Below are positions 6,574 through 15,445 of a stretch of DNA of 47,602 nucleotides, in pieces. How positions within the stretch are numbered: the stretch's first letter is position 1; the number at the start of each line of letters is the position of its first letter. Below the pieces are notes generated by a model, which did no database searches, was not told the DNA's origin, and worked only from the letters and a program-made list of their open reading frames with translations. This DNA comes from Treponema sp. (lineage in GTDB: Bacteria; Spirochaetota; Spirochaetia; Treponematales; Treponemataceae). The stretch lies in assembly GCA_016293495.1 (NCBI GenBank), contig JAEDED010000017.1, forward strand, positions 1-47,602, written 5' to 3'. Position numbers and translations under genes: made by a program.

Positions 6574-8436
6574 ATGAAACTCAATAATTTATTTTTGAAC
6601 ATTGTTCAGGAAAAACTTGCAGACGGAATCCTTCGTTATAACTATTATGCATCTGAAAATTCCTCTAACCTTTCTAAAGTTAACAGCGTCATTGAAACCT
6701 TCGATTTGACAGAACGCTTCAACGAAACAGTTCTTGCATTCAAAGAAAGTCTTGATAACAGAGACACAGGCTTCGGAACTTCACTTTCAAAATCTTTTGT
6801 AAATCCAGGCGGCTGGCAGTCATGGGCTCCGGGCTTTGAAATTCTTCCAGGTCAGAAACAGCTTTCACTAAAAAACAAAGTTATTCCACAGTGGAATGTT
6901 TACCTTACAGTTCCTGGAACAGATAAAAAAGATTATTCAAAGAAAAACATTCTTGCTCAGTTCATTACCTACTTCAGAATCGAAAACCGCTATTTTGTAA
7001 TTGCCTCAACAGGAAACGTAAACGGAAAAGTTTCTGCGCCGGTTCAGTTTATAATCAACAGAAAAAAGAACAGCTGTAAAATCACAGTTGCAGACACAAA
7101 GAAAGTTTACGAAAAAGATGAACTTGTTTCTCAGATTGCTTTCTTTGCTGTAGATTCCTTTGAAGAAGCAAAAGCTAAAATTGAAATTCTTTTCGGAAGT
7201 TCAAATCCTGAAAGTAAAAATTATGCAGAACGCTTTGGTACTGTAAGTCATCTCGGAAATTTAAGTCAGGGCTGGGAATCATGGTACAACCATTACGCTG
7301 ATATCGATGAAAAACTAATTCTAGAAGATCTAGAATCAATTACGACAACAGACAATCTTATTTCTCTTAACCGCAAAGAAAGTTCTGATCCTTGTGTATT
7401 CCAGATTGATGACGGCTGGGAAATTGCCCTAGGGGATTGGGAATGGAATGAGAAACGCTTTGCTTCTAAGCCTGAAGATATTGTTAAAAAAATTAAGGAC
7501 AAAGATTTTATTCCTGGTTTATGGATTGCTCCGTTTATCATTGACAGTAGAAGCAAAACTGCGGTTGAACATCCGAACTGGCTTTTGCGCAATGACAAGG
7601 GCAAGCTTGTCGGTGCCGGATTCAATCCTTTGTGGGGAGAAATGCATTGCAATATTTTCAAAGCCCTTCCCGGAACTTTCTACTGTCTCGATTTAAGTAA
7701 TGAAGAAGTTCTCTCTCACCTTGATGCCTTGATGGACAAAGCAATCAATAAATGGGGATTTGAATATTTAAAACTAGACTTTCTCTATGTAGGAATGCTC
7801 AACGGAAAATTTAAAAACGGTGGCAGTGCTTATGAACACTATGCTAAAGCCGTAAACATTCTTACTTCAAGAACAAAATCTTCAAACGGAAACAAGGTCT
7901 GCTATCTAGGCTGCGGCGCTCCGTTTGAATTAAGTTTCAACAACTTTCCTCTTACCAGAATCGGCTGTGATACAAAAGAACACTGGGAAGATTACAGAAA
8001 CGTAAAATTCAACTGGAACGGAAGAACAAGTGCTTATCTTAACATGCAGGACACAATCGGAAGAAATCTTTGGAACAAAACTGTATTCCTGAATGACCCT
8101 GACGTTCTCTTTATCAGAAAGGAAAACTGTTCTCTTGATGAAGAAGAAAAACTTCTTGTAAGTGCAGTTGCATTTATGTTCGCAAGTCAGATGATGTATT
8201 CCGATGATCCGGCTTCTTCAGTATCAGAAGAAGAAGTTTCACTTGCAAAGAAGATTCTTGCATTAAAAGAAAAATATTATGGTAAAAACTTTGAAGCAGT
8301 ACCTGTAAAGGACAAAGTTTACTTTGTTTCGGAAAATGCTTCAGCGAAAAAATTTATCTTAAATCTTAGCGACAAAGACTACGAATGCAGTCGTTGTAAC
8401 GCAAAGGTTAGAAAACATTCATTCATTGAATTATAA
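6574..8436 (+). CDS. GH36 alpha-galactosidase (cytoplasmic)
   Basis: The 620-residue protein matches the GH36/clan-D alpha-galactosidase pattern. An N-terminal beta-sandwich region (about 1-225; NPGGWQSWAPGFE) precedes a TIM barrel with QGWESWYNHYADI, FQIDDGWE, GDWEWNEKRF and PGLWIAPFI. The probable nucleophile is Asp402 in YLKLDFLY, and a probable acid/base is Asp466 in RIGCDTKEHW. It should release alpha-galactose from melibiose- or raffinose-type sugars. No signal peptide is seen, so the substrate must first be imported, which fits the GPH symporter at the end of the operon. It is the first gene after the palindromic operator and has a GAGAGG ribosome binding site. The exact substrate is not determined by sequence. 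Confidence 0.9.
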   Translation: MKLNNLFLNIVQEKLADGILRYNYYASENSSNLSKVNSVIETFDLTERFNETVLAFKESLDNRDTGFGTSLSKSFVNPGGWQSWAPGFEILPGQKQLSLKNKVIPQWNVYLTVPGTDKKDYSKKNILAQFITYFRIENRYFVIASTGNVNGKVSAPVQFIINRKKNSCKITVADTKKVYEKDELVSQIAFFAVDSFEEAKAKIEILFGSSNPESKNYAERFGTVSHLGNLSQGWESWYNHYADIDEKLILEDLESITTTDNLISLNRKESSDPCVFQIDDGWEIALGDWEWNEKRFASKPEDIVKKIKDKDFIPGLWIAPFIIDSRSKTAVEHPNWLLRNDKGKLVGAGFNPLWGEMHCNIFKALPGTFYCLDLSNEEVLSHLDALMDKAINKWGFEYLKLDFLYVGMLNGKFKNGGSAYEHYAKAVNILTSRTKSSNGNKVCYLGCGAPFELSFNNFPLTRIGCDTKEHWEDYRNVKFNWNGRTSAYLNMQDTIGRNLWNKTVFLNDPDVLFIRKENCSLDEEEKLLVSAVAFMFASQMMYSDDPASSVSEEEVSLAKKILALKEKYYGKNFEAVPVKDKVYFVSENASAKKFILNLSDKDYECSRCNAKVRKHSFIEL

Positions 8437-8467
8437 AAAGTTTCTAGCTTTATAAGGGAGATTATTT

Positions 8468-10075
8468 ATGGAATTAAGCAAAACTATTTTTGGAAATGAA
8501 ATTTCAAAGAAAGATTTTCAGAAAGCATGTAAGACACAGAAAAAGTTTATTGATAAATTTGCAGATGACAGAGACACTGTTTACAAATTTAAGCTTGTAG
8601 ACAATGATGTTCTTACTCCGGTAATGGGAGTTAAAAATCTTGTTATTGAAGAAAACACAGACGGAACTCCATCCAAAGAAAAATTCACATTACCAAAAAA
8701 ATCTGTAATCATCGGAAACATCCGCATGGGCTTTGGTCATTACAGAATCTCAATGGCAATGGCAAGTGCCGCACACGCAATGGGCTTTACTCCAATCTGG
8801 ATGGACTTAAACTCTTTCAAGGGAACAACTACAACAAGCATCATTTCTGCACAGAATGACCTCTACTCTCTCGGTTCACGTCTTTCTCAGAAATCAAAGC
8901 TGTTCAACAAATTTGTATGGGAACCAATGAACTATGAAGGTTTTAAAAAGCTTTCATACAATGCAGGCGATCAGAAAACAAGTGAACTTTTTACAAGCCT
9001 TTATCGTGATCTTCCTAAAGACACACCTTATATCGCAACACATGTCTGGCCAAGTCAGGGTGCAGTTCATGCAGGTATGACACATGTCGTAAATGCAATT
9101 CCTGATAATTGGCCGATGGGACTTCATTTGAGTGAAGGTGCAATTCATGCAGTGCAGACAGAAAAAACTTATCTCGGTTATAAATACCTTCTCGGCTTTG
9201 ACGGTGACAAGGTTTTAAAACCAATGAAGGACAAAGACATTTTCTATGCCGGTCACTACATTGACGACGAAATAGTTGTAAACCTTGAAACTGACTGTAA
9301 AAAAAGAATTGAAAGAGCAAAGAAAGGCGAACCTGTAAGATTCCTTCTTACAATTGGTGGTGCAGGAGCTCAGGGAGAATTCTTCTCAAAGATTCTCAAA
9401 AATCTCCTTCCATACATTCAGGAAGAAAAAGCTTGTCTTTACATCAACTGCGGTGATTACATGAATGTCTGGGACCTGATTCAGAAAAATGTACCAGAAA
9501 TCAATCAGGGAATTTTCAAAACCTTCACTAAAACATATTTCAATGACTGGGCTTGTGAAGCTGAGTTTGCAGAAAAAGCAATCAGCGGAAAAGACAAAGC
9601 TTCTTTCCGCGGAATCCATGTATTCTGCAACAAAGATATTTTTGCAGCTGTTTACATTACAAACCTTCTTATCCGCGCTTCAGATGTTCTTGTTACAAAG
9701 CCTAGTGAACTTGCCTTCTACCCAGTTCCAAAACTTTTCATCAGACGAATCGGCGGACATGAAATGTGGGGCGCAATTCATTCTCACGAAATTGGTGATG
9801 GAACTGTTGAATGCGAAACACCACAGATGGCAGCTTCTATGGCTAAGAATCTCATTAATGATAAAGAACTTTATCTGAGAATGTGCGAAAACATTCTCCG
9901 CAATAAAACAATCGGAATGTACGACGGAGCATACAAGGTTGTAGAAGCCGCTGTAGGAAAAAAAGTTCCTGCAAAAAAACCTACCGCAAAACCTGCTGCT
10001 AAATCTGCAAAACCCGCAGTTAAGACTGAAAAACCAGCAGCTAAAAAAACTTCATCAAAGGCAAAGGCTAAATAA
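8468..10075 (+). CDS. GT-B-like glycosyltransferase candidate with Lys/Ala/Pro-rich tail
   Basis: I do not recognise a named family with certainty. The 535-residue protein has features of a GT-B fold of the MurG/MGDG-synthase (GT28) kind. NIRMGFGHYRISMAMASAAH (about 83-102) resembles the N-terminal GGGH loop. HVWPSQGAVHAG and GLHLSEGAIHA lie in the middle. FLLTIGGAGAQG starts a second Rossmann-like domain, and ASDVLVTKPSELAFYPVPKL resembles the donor-binding motif. No membrane segment or signal is seen. The last 40 or so residues are a Lys/Ala/Pro-rich tail resembling histone H1. The ribosome binding site AAGGGAG is strong. The stop codon overlaps the TetR start codon (TAATG), indicating coupling. 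Its place between an alpha-galactosidase and a sugar symporter suggests use of galactose or glucose units, perhaps for a glycolipid or storage sugar. This is inference. Confidence 0.55.
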   Translation: MELSKTIFGNEISKKDFQKACKTQKKFIDKFADDRDTVYKFKLVDNDVLTPVMGVKNLVIEENTDGTPSKEKFTLPKKSVIIGNIRMGFGHYRISMAMASAAHAMGFTPIWMDLNSFKGTTTTSIISAQNDLYSLGSRLSQKSKLFNKFVWEPMNYEGFKKLSYNAGDQKTSELFTSLYRDLPKDTPYIATHVWPSQGAVHAGMTHVVNAIPDNWPMGLHLSEGAIHAVQTEKTYLGYKYLLGFDGDKVLKPMKDKDIFYAGHYIDDEIVVNLETDCKKRIERAKKGEPVRFLLTIGGAGAQGEFFSKILKNLLPYIQEEKACLYINCGDYMNVWDLIQKNVPEINQGIFKTFTKTYFNDWACEAEFAEKAISGKDKASFRGIHVFCNKDIFAAVYITNLLIRASDVLVTKPSELAFYPVPKLFIRRIGGHEMWGAIHSHEIGDGTVECETPQMAASMAKNLINDKELYLRMCENILRNKTIGMYDGAYKVVEAAVGKKVPAKKPTAKPAAKSAKPAVKTEKPAAKKTSSKAKAK

Positions 10076-10740
10076 TGACTGCTATCGAAAAATATAATGA
10101 AGAAAAACAAGACGTAAAATCTCAGAGAAAAATACGAATACTTTCGAGTGCATTCGATCTTTTTTCTGAAAAAGGAATTGATTTTATCGCAATAACTGAC
10201 ATAGCAAAAAAAGCTGAAATCGGTGTTGCATCCATCTATCGTTATTACGAAACAAAGGATCAGATTGCGATTAATACAGCAGTGTGGGCCTGGAACGAAA
10301 GAAGTACAAGACTACTTCCTGTAATTTCAGGTGAAGCGTTTGAAAATAAAACAGGCTTTGAAAAGCTCAGAACAATATTTGAAGTTTTTAACGATCTGTT
10401 TGAAAAAGACAGAGCCTTTCTTCGTTTTATCTACTTCTTCGATTCATACGTATTCAGACAGGATATAACAAAGGAAAACTTTGATGACTATGAAGAAAGC
10501 ATCAAGTTCATTCAGGACAAGATTCTTGATTCGATCGACAAAGGTATTGAAGACAAAACAATCAAATGTCCTGAAGGCTTTACTGACAGAGAATTGTATT
10601 ACACCATAATGCATTCCCTTTTCAGCATGGTTCAGAAACTATCTTTGTCAGAAAATCTTTTGAGCATGAACGCAGAAGTTTCTGCTCAAAAACAAATAAA
10701 ATTGCTTATAGAAATGCTGCTTAATTCTATAAAACCATAA
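10075..10740 (+). CDS. TetR/AcrR-family transcriptional regulator
   Basis: The 221-residue protein has an N-terminal TetR helix-turn-helix at about residues 18-65 (KIRILSSAFDLFSEKG, ITDIAKKAEIGVASIYRYYE, TKDQI), which is highly characteristic. The C-terminal helical domain (about 80-220) would bind an effector and dimerise. Its ATG overlaps the preceding stop codon by one base, so it is translationally coupled and belongs to the operon. It probably binds the perfect palindrome at 6509-6545 and thereby represses its own operon, with an intracellular sugar or sugar phosphate as inducer. The binding and inducer are inferred. Confidence 0.9.
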   Translation: MTAIEKYNEEKQDVKSQRKIRILSSAFDLFSEKGIDFIAITDIAKKAEIGVASIYRYYETKDQIAINTAVWAWNERSTRLLPVISGEAFENKTGFEKLRTIFEVFNDLFEKDRAFLRFIYFFDSYVFRQDITKENFDDYEESIKFIQDKILDSIDKGIEDKTIKCPEGFTDRELYYTIMHSLFSMVQKLSLSENLLSMNAEVSAQKQIKLLIEMLLNSIKP

Positions 10741-10766
10741 GTTGTAAGTTTACATTTGGAGGAAAT

Positions 10767-12122
10767 ATGGAAAACTTAAAATCAATTACTAAAGGAAAAA
10801 TGTGGTGCTACGCATTAGGTCAGTTAGGCTGGTCTATGCTCAGCGGACTCATCGGTTCCTGGCTTGTTTATTTTTATCAGCCTGCAAAAACCGAAATTGA
10901 TGCCGGCATGACTCTGTTCATTCCACAGGGAACAGTTGTTTTTGGTGTTTTAACAATCATCGGTTTGATTACTGCTGCCGGTCGTATTTTTGATGCCATC
11001 ACAGATCCTCTTATCGGAAGTCTTTCTGATAACTGCAGATCTAAACTTGGACGCAGAATTCCATTCCTTAAATTTTCTGCATTACCTCTTGCTATCGTAA
11101 CACTGCTTGTATTCTGTGCTCCTGTCAGAACTGTTTCTCAGATTAACACTGTATGGCTTTGTGTATTTGTTACTCTCTATTATTTCCTTATTACCTGTTA
11201 CTGTACTCCATACACATCACTGATTGCAGAGCTTGCTCATACCCAGGAAGAAAAACTTCAGATCTCAACTTGTATTTCTCTTACCTTCATCGTTGGTACA
11301 GCAATTGCTTACGTAGCTCCTGTAATATGGAATATTTTCATGTCAAGTTTTGGAATGGAAAGAATTAATGCAATGCGCTTGACATTCGGAATTATTTCGG
11401 GCATTTCGATTGTATTCCTCTTTATTCCAGTTTTCACTATCAACGAAAAAGACTATGTAAATATTGTTCCTTCAAAAACAAACATGTTCAGCTCACTGTT
11501 GAAAACTTTCAAGAACCATGACTTCAAAATCTTTGTTATCCAGGATCTTGTTTACTGGTTTGCCCTTACACTTTTCCAGACTGGACTTGCCTTCTTTGTA
11601 ACACAACTTTTCAAGCTCCCTGAAGAATTTGCAACCTACATGTTCGTCGGTTTGACTGCCGTAAGCCTTCTCTTCTATCCAGTAGTAAACCTTATGGCAA
11701 GAAAAATCGGTAAAAAAGCAGGTGTATTTGTTGCCTTTATGGCTTTCTGTCTGACCTTCTTCCTTACAGGACTTGCAGGTGACTTCCTTGTTGTAAAACC
11801 AGAAGTGCAGGCTGTAATCGTTGTTGTTCTTGGTGCATTCCCAATGGCAATCTTCGGAATCCTTCCACAGGCAATGGTTGCTGATATTGCTCAGTGCGAA
11901 ACAGTAGAAACTGGAGAAAACAGATCCGGAATGTTCTTCGCCGCAAGAACCTTTGCCTTCAAGTTCGGACAGAGCGTTGCAATGCTTACATTTACTTCAC
12001 TTGCAACTTTGGGATACAGACTCGTTGCAATTACTGCAAGTATTTTCTGTCTCATTGGCGGCTTCTGTCTCCTCAGATATAACGAAAAAAGAATCCTTGA
12101 AAAAATTGAAAATGACAACTAA
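10767..12122 (+). CDS. GPH-family sugar:cation symporter (MFS, MelB-like)
   Basis: The 451-residue protein is a twelve-helix transporter of the glycoside-pentoside-hexuronide:cation symporter family. The diagnostic segment is GRIFDAITDPLIGSLSDN followed by SKLGRRIPFL (about residues 72-97), where the two Asp residues correspond to the cation-binding acids of MelB. Further helices continue to ETGENRSGMFFAARTFAFK near the C-terminus, another GPH hallmark. A GGAGGA ribosome binding site precedes the start. It closes the alpha-galactosidase operon and probably imports the alpha-galactoside that GH36 cleaves. The sugar and the coupling ion cannot be decided from the sequence. Confidence 0.9.
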   Translation: MENLKSITKGKMWCYALGQLGWSMLSGLIGSWLVYFYQPAKTEIDAGMTLFIPQGTVVFGVLTIIGLITAAGRIFDAITDPLIGSLSDNCRSKLGRRIPFLKFSALPLAIVTLLVFCAPVRTVSQINTVWLCVFVTLYYFLITCYCTPYTSLIAELAHTQEEKLQISTCISLTFIVGTAIAYVAPVIWNIFMSSFGMERINAMRLTFGIISGISIVFLFIPVFTINEKDYVNIVPSKTNMFSSLLKTFKNHDFKIFVIQDLVYWFALTLFQTGLAFFVTQLFKLPEEFATYMFVGLTAVSLLFYPVVNLMARKIGKKAGVFVAFMAFCLTFFLTGLAGDFLVVKPEVQAVIVVVLGAFPMAIFGILPQAMVADIAQCETVETGENRSGMFFAARTFAFKFGQSVAMLTFTSLATLGYRLVAITASIFCLIGGFCLLRYNEKRILEKIENDN

Positions 12123-12141
12123 TTGTTCAAAGAAATAAGTT

Positions 12142-12192
12142 AAAAATCTAAAGTGGGAGCTGGAGTACTGATACTACTTCAGCTGCCACTTT
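12142..12192 (-). terminator. Terminator overlapping the lptD stop codon
   Basis: AAAGTGGGAGCTG (12150-12162) pairs with CAGCTGCCACTTT (12180-12192) with a single mismatch. Read on the minus strand, the stem contains the lptD stop and is followed by ATTTTTA (T-run at 12146-12142). It may also end plus-strand transcripts of the symporter gene, but no T-run follows on that strand. Confidence 0.6.
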
Positions 12193-15100
12193 CCATATTC
12201 ATCAAGAATCTCAGTTTTAATACTTTCCATTGGACGCCAGACTACAGAAATTGAGAAATACGGACTGAAGTCATATGACTTAGCGCCATTTGAATCTGTA
12301 ACAAGTCTCGGTTCAATTTTAAAATCACATTTCAGATCCCAGTCATGAAGATCGTGTGTAATACTGAAATTAAGTGACTTAAGTTTAAATCCACTTCCCT
12401 TTCTTATAGTTTCATCATCAAATCTGAAGGAATTAAAAAGGTCTGTAAAAATATTTTCTTCACCAGGAATTCTTCCTGGATATCCAAGTCCTCTTTGAAC
12501 ATATCTGTAAAGAACATCATTTCTTGATGTCGCACTGAATGAGAAATCAAGGAACTCGTTAAACTTAAACGTAAGTCCCGGAGTAAAAATAAAATATGAA
12601 TTTGTTGGTCGGATAAAATCAACTACAAGGCTTGTTGAAAGTGTCGGCGCAATGCTGATTCTGTTTTTCCACATTCTGAAAGTTTTAGACGATGTTGTAT
12701 ATGCAAGACTTGCACTGTAAGGAAGAAACTCTTTGTTTCCTGTATCTTTCCATCCAGACGATGAATCAAAATCATATTTTGAAGAATATTTCATTGTGTA
12801 TGCAACCTGGAGTCCCGAATATGTAAGTGAAACTTTTAACGCATCAGGTCTGTTCTCTTCAACATCATAGTTAAAAGATTCAGTTAAAGAAAGTTTATTA
12901 TCAAAGAGATTCACATTTATGCCCTGTTTGAGCTGATCTTTAACCCATGTTTTATCATCTTTGCTTTTCTGTCTTATTCCTGCTTCGCCTGATAAGGTTA
13001 CATAAGGAAATCCAAGTTTGAGCGTTCCATAGTACTTTGCTACCTGTGGAGGAAGTGATGAAGTAAGTATAAGACTTTGTGTAAAATCATTACCTAATTC
13101 TGAAGCACTTAATGTTAAATCAAGCGAATGAGTTGTAATTGAATCTGGATCATTAAAATCAACAGTAAGTTTGTCCCATTCAGGATTATCTGCATCGCCG
13201 ATGAATTTTGTGCGGTATAATTTAATTGCTGATTTATATGTTAAACCTGTATTCTTAAATGTAGGATAATATGAAAATGGTTTTAAAGAAACAGTGTTTG
13301 AATTTACAATCTCGAATGAACTTGCAGTAAGGTCAGATTTTTTGATTGACGCCATATTTTCTGCAGTGTAACCGCCTTTTGTTGTATCATCTGACAAATA
13401 AGGGTGTGTCTGAAATGAAGGATTAAAGCTCACTTTATTGTCCATTGTAAAGAAGCTGTTCTTTAAGCTAAGGTTGTCAGACAGATCAAACGGTGCTTTT
13501 ACATATAAATATGAAGACTGGATACGGTCCCATTTAAACTCTGAGCCGCTGTTAAGGCCTTCAGGAGAATATGTCAGCTGAGTACCAAAGTCAGGATTAA
13601 ATGAATATTTAATATTATAACTGAGATCTTTTGTTATTGGACTAACAGCAGGTTTATTAAAATCAATATTTCCAAGTCCGTCTTTTTCAAAATTAAAACT
13701 ATTTGTATCTGAAGTCTTAGAAGATTGTGAAGTTTTCAATTCCGCAGCCTTCTTTTCTTCTGCCTTCTTCTGATCCTTCGCATTTTTTTCTGCAATAAAA
13801 TCAGGCGCGATTAATTCAACTGGATAAGAAGGTTTGTCATAGTTCTTCTTTTTTATAACATTGTCAGTAGAAAAAATAGTACCAGAAACAGTTCCGTTAA
13901 TTTTAAATGGCGTAATCTGTGACGGATAGAAAAACTTTGAATCAGTATTTGTTGTTGAAGTTTTTGTTCCAAACGCAATGGCAGAGTTAAAATTTGAAAT
14001 TGAGGCATTATCAATATAAGGACGTACTGCCTCTGGTAATTTTAAGGAATAATTTCCGGTTAAATCCCAGGTAAAGGAAGTAATCTCTGATGATGATTTT
14101 TTCTGAGCTTCTGTAGTTGTTGTATTCTCTGAAACAGGATTATTCAAAAGATAGCTGAACCAGTCCATTGTTTCATTTCTGTCGCCGTAATCATAATTAA
14201 AATAAGGATCAGAATAAATCGGCATATTCAAAGTAAGTGGTAACGGATCACTTATTCCCACCTTAAATCCTGCTTTATATCTGAATGGAATTTTTGCACC
14301 TAAAAAATCAGAGGATTCATAAGTCTTTTTTCCATCTGGGCCATAAGGCGTATAAATATTAGGAATCGAAGTCGAATAAATTTTATTTCCAAAGCCTAAG
14401 AATACATTACCTTCAAGAGTTGTAAAAACTTTTGTCGGCTTAAATTTTCCATCTAAACCGACACCAAATCCAAGATTTGAATACCAGTCCGCCATTAACT
14501 TAAGATAATTTGAAGTATCACCGGTATAAGCTGTATCAAGATTATGAAGCACAAGACCTTCAAGTTTTTGATCCATCAACTTAGTGGGTTTTACAAAGTT
14601 AAAATATTTTGCAAGATTATCATCGTTTGAATTTGATGAAGTGGTAGTATTACCAGTATCAAGCGGTTTTCTACCATAAAGGTATGTTGTTGTCTGAACA
14701 AAAAAGCCTACGCGATTTCTGTAACCGAAAACCGGATTGAACAGAAGTTCATCTTTAGGATAATAGAATGCAGGAAGATACATTACCGGAATATTATCAA
14801 GGAACAAAATGGCATTAAAAAATGCAAATTCATTTCCAGAAAGAAGCCAGATTCTGGTTGCTTTGATTTTCCAGTGAGGATGCTTGTCATTACAGAAAGT
14901 TAATTCTCCGTTTTTAAATGCAATTGTGCCCGAAGTATTTCGCGCAAACATTTCTGAACCTACAACAAGTGTAGAACCCGAAGGCATGTTTAGCGCATTT
15001 GAATCTGCCTGAACAATTCGTCCGTCATCGAAAATTCCTTCAAGACTGGAAGTATTAAAAAGAACATTCGATGCGCTGATATTTGAAACAGCGCCGCTTG

Positions 15101-15440
15101 AATCTGTCTGCTCAAGTTCAACATTGCCGGCAGCATAAAGCATTTCGTGTTTGCGGTTATAGACAATTTCGTCGGCGCTTATGACAGTTTTTGAATTTCC
15201 TTTCTGTACAGAAATTTTTACGGCGCCTTCAAAAAGAATCAGGTCTTCTTCAGTTTCCTTGTCTTTTTTATTGCTTGTTTTTCGAGCATTTAAAATTGTA
15301 ATGACAGTTTTTTCTTCTGTGGCTTCCTCGCCTTCGCCGGCAAAAACGTCAGTACATAAAAGCAGAACACAGAAAATCATAACAATTTTTCTGAATACAA
15401 AACGAGAAGCTGAACTGTTTCTGTTTCTGCCGAGTACCAT
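12174..15440 (-). CDS. lptD: LptD/OstA-like outer-membrane beta-barrel protein
   Basis: The 1088-residue protein has a signal peptide (hydrophobic IVMIFCVLLLCTDVFA) followed by an OstA/LptA-like periplasmic domain (about 45-190; ILFEGAVKISV, ISADEIVYNRKHEMLYAAGNVEL). A long beta-barrel with many amphipathic strands follows. The motif YLPAFYYPKDELLFNPVFGYRNRVGFF (quoted in part; key YLPAFYYP) is typical of LptD. In Proteobacteria LptD inserts lipopolysaccharide into the outer leaflet. Treponemes are thought to lack classical LPS, so the cargo here is unknown and may be another glycolipid. It lies 5 bp after uvrA with no good ribosome binding site, so translation may be coupled. T. pallidum has the same uvrA-ostA order, as I recall. 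Confidence 0.85.
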   Translation of the reverse strand: MVLGRNRNSSASRFVFRKIVMIFCVLLLCTDVFAGEGEEATEEKTVITILNARKTSNKKDKETEEDLILFEGAVKISVQKGNSKTVISADEIVYNRKHEMLYAAGNVELEQTDSSGAVSNISASNVLFNTSSLEGIFDDGRIVQADSNALNMPSGSTLVVGSEMFARNTSGTIAFKNGELTFCNDKHPHWKIKATRIWLLSGNEFAFFNAILFLDNIPVMYLPAFYYPKDELLFNPVFGYRNRVGFFVQTTTYLYGRKPLDTGNTTTSSNSNDDNLAKYFNFVKPTKLMDQKLEGLVLHNLDTAYTGDTSNYLKLMADWYSNLGFGVGLDGKFKPTKVFTTLEGNVFLGFGNKIYSTSIPNIYTPYGPDGKKTYESSDFLGAKIPFRYKAGFKVGISDPLPLTLNMPIYSDPYFNYDYGDRNETMDWFSYLLNNPVSENTTTTEAQKKSSSEITSFTWDLTGNYSLKLPEAVRPYIDNASISNFNSAIAFGTKTSTTNTDSKFFYPSQITPFKINGTVSGTIFSTDNVIKKKNYDKPSYPVELIAPDFIAEKNAKDQKKAEEKKAAELKTSQSSKTSDTNSFNFEKDGLGNIDFNKPAVSPITKDLSYNIKYSFNPDFGTQLTYSPEGLNSGSEFKWDRIQSSYLYVKAPFDLSDNLSLKNSFFTMDNKVSFNPSFQTHPYLSDDTTKGGYTAENMASIKKSDLTASSFEIVNSNTVSLKPFSYYPTFKNTGLTYKSAIKLYRTKFIGDADNPEWDKLTVDFNDPDSITTHSLDLTLSASELGNDFTQSLILTSSLPPQVAKYYGTLKLGFPYVTLSGEAGIRQKSKDDKTWVKDQLKQGINVNLFDNKLSLTESFNYDVEENRPDALKVSLTYSGLQVAYTMKYSSKYDFDSSSGWKDTGNKEFLPYSASLAYTTSSKTFRMWKNRISIAPTLSTSLVVDFIRPTNSYFIFTPGLTFKFNEFLDFSFSATSRNDVLYRYVQRGLGYPGRIPGEENIFTDLFNSFRFDDETIRKGSGFKLKSLNFSITHDLHDWDLKCDFKIEPRLVTDSNGAKSYDFSPYFSISVVWRPMESIKTEILDEYGKWQLK

Positions 15441-15445
15441 AGAAT

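Noticed and set aside
12150..12192. Strong plus-strand terminator after the symporter gene
   Set aside because: The hairpin is good but no T-run follows it on the plus strand; it is better assigned to lptD on the minus strand.
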